This document shows positions 58,905 through 64,000 of a DNA stretch of 64,000 bases, piece by piece. The position numbers and the translations under genes are program-made. The stretch comes from Clostridia bacterium (GTDB lineage Bacteria > Bacillota > TC1 > UBA5767). The stretch is from assembly GCA_030625965.1 (NCBI GenBank), contig DAOUPV010000002.1, positions 1 to 64,000 of the forward strand, in the 5' to 3' direction. The stretch's first letter is position 1, and each line of letters starts with the position of its first letter. Below the pieces are notes generated by a model, which worked only from the letters and a program-made list of their open reading frames with translations, had not been told where the DNA came from and ran no database searches.

Positions 58905-58990
58905 CCAGAAGAGTTGAGGCTGGTGTAAAGCAAGACTATTCTATATTAGTCATTGACACTAGCTATACCATTAATAGTATAAATTCTTCC

Positions 58991-59019
58991 TTGACAGACT
59001 AAAATGTTTGAAATATGAT
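58991..59019 (+). promoter_or_regulatory. Promoter of the hyu leader and operon
   Basis: Perfect TTGACA (58991-58996) and TATGAT (59014-59019), 17-bp spacer, about 20 nt before the second conserved leader RNA. A second TTGACA nearby has a poor spacer and is less likely. Confidence 0.8.
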
Positions 59020-59044
59020 TAATATATAAATACAATTACATATA

Positions 59045-59285
59045 AAGAATTTTGTGAGGTGGGATAGACCCTAGGATCTATCTGAGCTGAAGAAGCTTTT
59101 TAGACGGCAGAGTTCCGTATTTGTTGATGTTCGCCATTTTGGAAATGACAGTCAGTTGTGACGTTTCATTTCATGGCGCATGTGCAAACGGATGCTCCAT
59201 GCCTTCCACACTCGCATATGTGACAGTGAATAACGCCACAACTTTCTGCCAACAATGGTAGAAATCAGTTGTGGCGTTATTTTTG
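59045..59285 (+). ncRNA. Structured leader RNA, copy 2, with terminator (candidate riboswitch)
   Basis: A 241-nt leader before hyuA, related to 54151-54380. Helices: GATAGA/TCTATC (59063-59082, larger loop than copy 1); GCCAT/ATGGC plus GAAATGA/TCATTTC (59133-59177), with an apical GTCA/TGAC; CATGTGC/GCATATG (59179-59220). Terminator AACGCCACAACT/AGTTGTGGCGTT (59232-59278) has a TTCTGCC/GGTAGAA inner stem and then TTATTTTT. Compared with copy 1, G-T becomes G-C or A-T within stems, and the inner terminator helix changes sequence but stays paired. Identity is highest in likely core blocks; loops differ in length. The hyuA start follows 45 nt after the T-tract. Confidence 0.8.
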
Positions 59286-59329
59286 TGTGCTGTCGAATTT
59301 CTCAAACAAAAGAGTAAAGGAGTGAAAAA

Positions 59330-61396
59330 ATGAGATATCGAATCGGTGTTGATATTGGAGGGACATTTACTGACTGTGTAGTGATTGGGGATAACAATCA
59401 GATCCATACATTCAAGGAAATGTCTACTCCGGAAGATCAGTCAATTGGGCTTTACAATGTTATTCATAAAGCGTCTAGTTTTTTCGATAAGGGCTTAGAT
59501 GAATTCTTGGAGGGGGCAGACTTATTCGTACATGGGACCACTGTGGCGACCAACACGTTGTTGACAGGTACAGGGGCGAAGACAGGGCTAATCCTGACAA
59601 AAGGTTTTCGGGATACGATAGAGATGCGAAGGGCTCATAAAGACAATATTTGGGATCTCAATCTCTTCACTCCACCACCATTAGTACCCCGTTATTTGCG
59701 GTGTGGTGTGGAAGAACGTATGAATTATTTGGGAGAAGAAGTCCTTCCATTGAATGAGCAGGACGTACTTGATGTGTGTGAAGGATTGAGAGAGGAAAAG
59801 GTAGATGCTGTTGCTATTTGCACACTCTTTTCCTATCTGAATGACAAGAATGAAAAGCGTATTAAGGAGATTGTAGAAGAACAGTTGCCAGATGCGTTTG
59901 TGTCTCGATCCTCTGAAGTATTACCTCAAATCCGCGAGTACGAGAGACAATCGACAACAGTAGCCAATGCCTATGTAGGACCTAAACTGACCGTATACTT
60001 GAAGAATCTAGAAAAGAAACTAAAGAATGACGGACTGAAAAAGGCCTTCTATGTCGTAGCATCCAATGGAGGTATGATGATGGCCGATACAGCGATACGA
60101 CACGCTTCTGCCACCCTCCTTTCCGGCCCTGCCGCCGGCGCCACAGGTGCTATGTTCTTTGCTAACTTAGTCGATAATCCCAATCTGATCTTGTTGGATA
60201 TGGGTGGTACGTCTTTTGACGTGAGCTTGATTAACAACGCAGGTGTAACTCTATCTACAGAAGGTGAAATCGCTGGCTATCGAGTTGCAAAACCCATGAT
60301 CGATATCCACACGATCGGTGCTGGTGGCGGTTCGGTTGCTTGGCTTGACAGCTGGGGGATGATCAACGTCGGACCTGAATCTGCCTATTCGAATCCCGGC
60401 CCTGTCTGTTATGGCCGTGGTGGTGTGAAACCGACGGTGACAGACGCCAATCTCCTGCTTGGGTATTTGAACAAAGACTACTTCCTCGGCGGAGAGATGG
60501 AAATTGACTTTGAAAAGTGCCACAGCATCATGAAAGAGAAAATAGCTGACAAAATGGGTATGAGCGTTGAAGAAGCAGCCAGTGGAGTATTCCAGATCGT
60601 CAACCAGAGCATGGCTGATGCCACCAAGGTGGTTTCTGTGCAAAAAGGGTATGATCCTCGTGAGTTTGCCCTGGTCAGTGCTGGAGGTGCTTGCTCCATC
60701 CACGCTTGCAAGATTGCAGAAGAGGTTGGCTCCAAGACCATTTACGTACCTAAGGCGGCCTCGGTATTCTGCGCTCTCGGTATGTTAGAATCCGACATCC
60801 GACTAGACAGTGTACGGAGCTTTACGGGCACCATTCCCGGGATGAATCTGGAGGACATGAATCAGGTCATCGCCGATACGGAACAGACCGCGATGGGCGA
60901 ATTGCTCCAAGAAGGTAGTAGTCGGGAAGAGTCATCTCTGGAACGCTATCTGGACGTACGCTATGTCGGACAGCACCACGAGGTTACCTTGCCTATTCCT
61001 AACGACTGCACACTAACAGAGAAGCAAGTGGAAGAAATCGCGAACACTTTCCATGAGGCTCACGAACGACTGTACAGTTATAGCACACCTGAAACACCGA
61101 TTGAGATCGTTAACTTACGTATTACGGCAGTCGGCCATGTTGAGAAGACCGGCATGGAGAAAAAGGAAGCGGTCAAGCAGAGTGTAAATGATGCAATCAA
61201 GAATAGAAGAGCGATTTATTTCGAGGAGTATGAAGATTGGAAGGAAGTCCCCGTATATGATCGGAACATGCTCCATCCGGGACATGAAATTGAGGGACCT
61301 GCTGTTTTGGAAGAACGAATTACCACCATCATAGTGCATCCCAAATGGAATGCTAGGATTGATGACTTTGGCAACGTGATCATGGAGGTGAAATAA
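59330..61396 (+). CDS. hyuA: Hydantoinase/oxoprolinase-family subunit A
   Basis: An ASKHA-fold, ATP-dependent subunit (688 aa) of the N-methylhydantoinase/5-oxoprolinase/acetone-carboxylase family. It shows RIGVDIGGTFTDCVVI at residues 4-19, VHGTTVATNTLL, and the second phosphate motif LDMGGTSFDVSLI. With subunit B it would hydrolyse or carboxylate a hydantoin, lactam or ketone using ATP. No acetone-carboxylase gamma subunit follows, which favours a hydantoin or lactam substrate (inference). Confidence 0.9.
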   Translation: MRYRIGVDIGGTFTDCVVIGDNNQIHTFKEMSTPEDQSIGLYNVIHKASSFFDKGLDEFLEGADLFVHGTTVATNTLLTGTGAKTGLILTKGFRDTIEMRRAHKDNIWDLNLFTPPPLVPRYLRCGVEERMNYLGEEVLPLNEQDVLDVCEGLREEKVDAVAICTLFSYLNDKNEKRIKEIVEEQLPDAFVSRSSEVLPQIREYERQSTTVANAYVGPKLTVYLKNLEKKLKNDGLKKAFYVVASNGGMMMADTAIRHASATLLSGPAAGATGAMFFANLVDNPNLILLDMGGTSFDVSLINNAGVTLSTEGEIAGYRVAKPMIDIHTIGAGGGSVAWLDSWGMINVGPESAYSNPGPVCYGRGGVKPTVTDANLLLGYLNKDYFLGGEMEIDFEKCHSIMKEKIADKMGMSVEEAASGVFQIVNQSMADATKVVSVQKGYDPREFALVSAGGACSIHACKIAEEVGSKTIYVPKAASVFCALGMLESDIRLDSVRSFTGTIPGMNLEDMNQVIADTEQTAMGELLQEGSSREESSLERYLDVRYVGQHHEVTLPIPNDCTLTEKQVEEIANTFHEAHERLYSYSTPETPIEIVNLRITAVGHVEKTGMEKKEAVKQSVNDAIKNRRAIYFEEYEDWKEVPVYDRNMLHPGHEIEGPAVLEERITTIIVHPKWNARIDDFGNVIMEVK

Positions 61397-63156
61397 TGGC
61401 TATCTCTAATGAAAGAAAAACAGAATTTGAAGGTGCGAAAGATCCGATTACGTTTGCGGTTATCTACAATCGCCTACTGACTATCAACCGTGAAATGGGT
61501 ATCACTATGATTAACACCTCAATCTCACCCATTTTTGCAGAAGTACATGATTTCTCTTGCGCTATCTGTGATTGGGAGAACCGAATCGTATCCCAAGTAG
61601 ACGGCGTCCCCTCGCATACTGCATCAGCCATGGAGTCAGTACGTGCCATTGCAAGGTATTTTGGTGATGATATCAATCCCGGAGATGTGTTTGTTTTGAA
61701 CGATCCTTATAACGGAGGCACACATCTACAGGATGTGACCATCATGAAGCCGGTTTTCTTCGAAGAACGTCTTCAGTTCTTCGCCATCAACCGCGCACAC
61801 CATGGCGACGTGGGAGGAATGGAACCAGGTTCCTATTGTCCGACAGCTACGGAACTTTTCCATGAAGGGATCAGGATTCCACCAGTGCGTATCTACAAGA
61901 ATGAAAAACCGATCCAGGATGTGGTCGATATGATTCGCATCAATACCAGAATGCCAGATGATCTGTGGGTCGATGTAAAAGCTCAGATAGCTTCATGTCG
62001 AGTCGGAGAAAAGCGAATACTGGAAATGATGGAGAAATACGGGGAGAGAAAAACCCGTGAGACCATTGAGGATATCCATATGTATGCGGAAAACCGTATG
62101 CGGGATGAAATCACGAAGCTTCCTGATGGAGTCTACCACGGACATTCAATCCTCGATTCGGATGGATTATCGGACGATCCTATTGATATCAAGGTGACGA
62201 TCACCATTGACGGTGATGAAGCTTTGGTTGATTTCGTAGGTAGCAGCCCACAGGTGACAGGCCCGAGTAACTCTCCCATTGCCAATACAGAGACGTGCGT
62301 CTATGTTGCCTTTCTGACAACAGTCACAACGCCGGATATCCCCCACAATGAAGGAGTATACAGACCGATTAAGATTACAGCTCCAGCTGGCAGTGTAGTC
62401 AATTCCGAATTTCCGGCCCCGGTAGCGTACTGTACCCTGGATACAGCGTGCGCGATCCTGGAAGCATGTTGGATGGCCATGGCAGATATCCTTCCTGACA
62501 GAGTACCTGCAGGTTGGAATCGCTGGAATGGACCAACCATCACCGGAGTGGATCCACGTAATGAAGCTTTCTACGTCATGTTTGGATTCAACGGTTTTGG
62601 CGGCGCAGGGGCTTCGAAAGGTGAGGATGGACGCCATTACATCGGAGACGGTATTGATCTTGGTGGCTTGATTGCACCCAATATCGAAACCAACGAAGTG
62701 GATTATCCCCATATCACCGAGTTCAATGAGTTCGATACCGATTCATGTGGGGCAGGTGAATTCAGAGGCGGATGTGGTGCCAAGTACAAGATCAAATACT
62801 ATGATGAGGCTCAAACCGATATGGTGATGTTCGGCGACGGACGGATCAATCCGCCGTATGCCCTGTTTGGTGGAAAGCCAGGTTCGCTGAATATGGCGTA
62901 CATCAACGAGGGTACAGATAAAGAGGAACTCTTGAAATCCAAGGGCGCCGTGTCGCTGCCGAACGGCGGAAGTTTCTCGACGTATCCGTCTGGTGGAGGC
63001 GGCTGGGGAGATCCCAAAAAGCGTTCTGCCGAAAAGGTGCGGCTGGATGTGAAGAATGGATATATCTCCCGTCAAGCAGCAAACGATGTGTACGGTGTCT
63101 CCCTGACAGATGAGTTGGAGATCAATGTCGAGTCGACAGCGCAATTGCGTAGTTAG
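61396..63156 (+). CDS. hyuB: Hydantoinase/oxoprolinase-family subunit B
   Basis: The 586-aa partner of HyuA. Signature segments are VLNDPYNGGTHLQDVT, NRAHHGDVGGMEPGS and the C-terminal YPSGGGGWGDP. Start overlaps the hyuA stop codon by 1 nt (TAATG), so the two are coupled. Confidence 0.91.
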   Translation: MAISNERKTEFEGAKDPITFAVIYNRLLTINREMGITMINTSISPIFAEVHDFSCAICDWENRIVSQVDGVPSHTASAMESVRAIARYFGDDINPGDVFVLNDPYNGGTHLQDVTIMKPVFFEERLQFFAINRAHHGDVGGMEPGSYCPTATELFHEGIRIPPVRIYKNEKPIQDVVDMIRINTRMPDDLWVDVKAQIASCRVGEKRILEMMEKYGERKTRETIEDIHMYAENRMRDEITKLPDGVYHGHSILDSDGLSDDPIDIKVTITIDGDEALVDFVGSSPQVTGPSNSPIANTETCVYVAFLTTVTTPDIPHNEGVYRPIKITAPAGSVVNSEFPAPVAYCTLDTACAILEACWMAMADILPDRVPAGWNRWNGPTITGVDPRNEAFYVMFGFNGFGGAGASKGEDGRHYIGDGIDLGGLIAPNIETNEVDYPHITEFNEFDTDSCGAGEFRGGCGAKYKIKYYDEAQTDMVMFGDGRINPPYALFGGKPGSLNMAYINEGTDKEELLKSKGAVSLPNGGSFSTYPSGGGGWGDPKKRSAEKVRLDVKNGYISRQAANDVYGVSLTDELEINVESTAQLRS

Positions 63157-63201
63157 TCTAGGAGTGAAGATTCAAGAAAAATTTAATGGAGGTATTTTAT
63201 T

Positions 63202-64000
63202 ATGAGTGACAGAATTGCAATTCTGGGCGCTGGCAATGGTGGTTTCATGAGTGCGGTCGATATGGCTGGTTTGGGCTATGAAGTTGCGCTATTTGATAGC
63301 TTACCAGGCCGATTGGAAGGTGTAAAGAAGACTGGTGGTATAGAACTGTGTGACATCGATTCCAAGCCTACAGGAGAGTTCGGCAAGGTTAAAGTTGCAG
63401 CTGACGAGATTAAGGATGCAGTAGAGGGAGCCAGTATCATACTGAATCCCGTACCATTCTTCGCAGTGAAAACCTATGCAGATCTGGCTGCGCCGTATAT
63501 CACAGATGGACAGATCATAATCTGTCTCGGCAAAGGTGGTGCTTCCCTGGTCTGGAAGAAAGCATTGGATGATGCGGGCAACAAAGCCGAGGTTTATCTT
63601 GCCGATTGTAATACCTTGCCATACGGCGCATCAAGACTAAATGACACACAGGTGCGTTTGGAAGCACGCACGCAGAATCTGATGTTTGCTACGTTCCCTG
63701 CCAAAGATGCAGATTATATTTGGGAGACGCTTGAAAAGATTTATCCTGAAGAACACGGATATAGCCTGCGACGTGGCCAAAACGTAATCGATACCCTGTT
63801 GGTGGACTACAATGCCATCACGCATACTCCGCCGATGATCTGTAACGCTGCCAGAATCGACAGTGGAGATCCTACTTTCCACTTGTTCGGCGTGGAAGAA
63901 AATCCCAAGCCAGTTGTCAATTTGATAGAAGGCATTGACAGAGAGCGGATGGCAATCGGTGAGAAACTGGGATTGAAACAGTATCCATTGGAGGAAGAGA
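63202..64000 (+). CDS. NAD/NADP octopine/nopaline-dehydrogenase-family protein (partial)
   Basis: The first 266 residues of a gene that runs past the window end. A Rossmann motif AILGAGNGGFMSAVDMA is followed by a second domain with DYNAITHTPPMICNAARID, the His-bearing motif of opine dehydrogenases. Such enzymes reduce an imine formed from an amino acid and a 2-oxoacid, or run the reverse. It follows hyuB by 45 nt behind GGAGG and is probably the third gene of the leader-controlled operon. Confidence 0.85.
   Translation, partial: MSDRIAILGAGNGGFMSAVDMAGLGYEVALFDSLPGRLEGVKKTGGIELCDIDSKPTGEFGKVKVAADEIKDAVEGASIILNPVPFFAVKTYADLAAPYITDGQIIICLGKGGASLVWKKALDDAGNKAEVYLADCNTLPYGASRLNDTQVRLEARTQNLMFATFPAKDADYIWETLEKIYPEEHGYSLRRGQNVIDTLLVDYNAITHTPPMICNAARIDSGDPTFHLFGVEENPKPVVNLIEGIDRERMAIGEKLGLKQYPLEEE

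Overview
The window is chromosomal DNA from an anaerobic member of the Bacillota (class Clostridia by gene content), near 50% G+C, centred on the replication origin. The evidence is the gene order rnpA-rpmH / dnaA-dnaN-yaaA-recF-gyrB, DnaA boxes on both sides of dnaA, a perfect parS site just after parA-parB, FabK as the enoyl-ACP reductase, a ferredoxin-dependent 2-oxoacid oxidoreductase (IorAB), and the SelA/SelB selenocysteine machinery. Gene direction follows replication. Everything left of the origin (1-41.6 kb) is on the minus strand. Everything to the right is on the plus strand except one purine-binding-type lipoprotein gene at 50.4-51.5 kb.

Layout, left arm from the window start. (i) selA-selB, with a possible group II intron start at the very edge. 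(ii) A small membrane protein, a DUF4349 lipoprotein, an SLH-domain protein and adenine deaminase. (iii) A 10 kb fatty-acid synthesis block read as birA-bioY-accB-accC-accD-accA-fabH-acpP-fabK-fabD-fabG-fabF-fabZ from one clear promoter, closed by a terminator. It joins biotin uptake and attachment to acetyl-CoA carboxylase and FAS II. (iv) A molybdenum hydroxylase operon (amidohydrolase plus large, FAD and 2Fe-2S subunits). (v) A CoA-disulfide-reductase/rhodanese fusion behind a CsoR/CstR-like operator, a thioesterase and an RNA-methylase-like protein. (vi) tRNA-Arg(ACG), tRNA-Ser(GCU) and tRNA-Ser(UGA), serS and a second amidohydrolase. (vii) gyrA, an AIR-synthase-like protein, an ABC-F ATPase, gyrB, recF, yaaA, dnaN and dnaA.

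Right arm: rpmH-rnpA-yidD-yidC-jag, mnmE-mnmG-rsmG, parA-parB-parS, a UPF0316 membrane protein, the lipoprotein, a Cys-rich protein with lipA, and tRNA-Arg(CCU) with tadA. Then comes a plastic, AT-rich 1 kb gap carrying a decayed IS3-type transposase fragment. After it lie two catabolic operons: iorA-iorB-Na+/solute symporter, and hyuA-hyuB-opine-dehydrogenase-like gene, which runs off the window.

The most interesting signal is a pair of related structured leader RNAs of about 230-240 nt (54151-54380 and 59045-59285). One precedes the ior operon and the other the hyu operon. Each has its own strong promoter, long conserved blocks, stems that keep pairing despite base changes, and a long intrinsic terminator before the start codon. 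I could not match them to any riboswitch class I know. They look like two copies of a metabolite-sensing RNA that ties the two operons into one regulon. Adenine deaminase, the molybdenum hydroxylase, two amidohydrolases, the BMP lipoprotein and the hydantoinase-type genes together suggest an organism that breaks down purines, N-heterocycles and amino-acid derivatives; that last step is inference.
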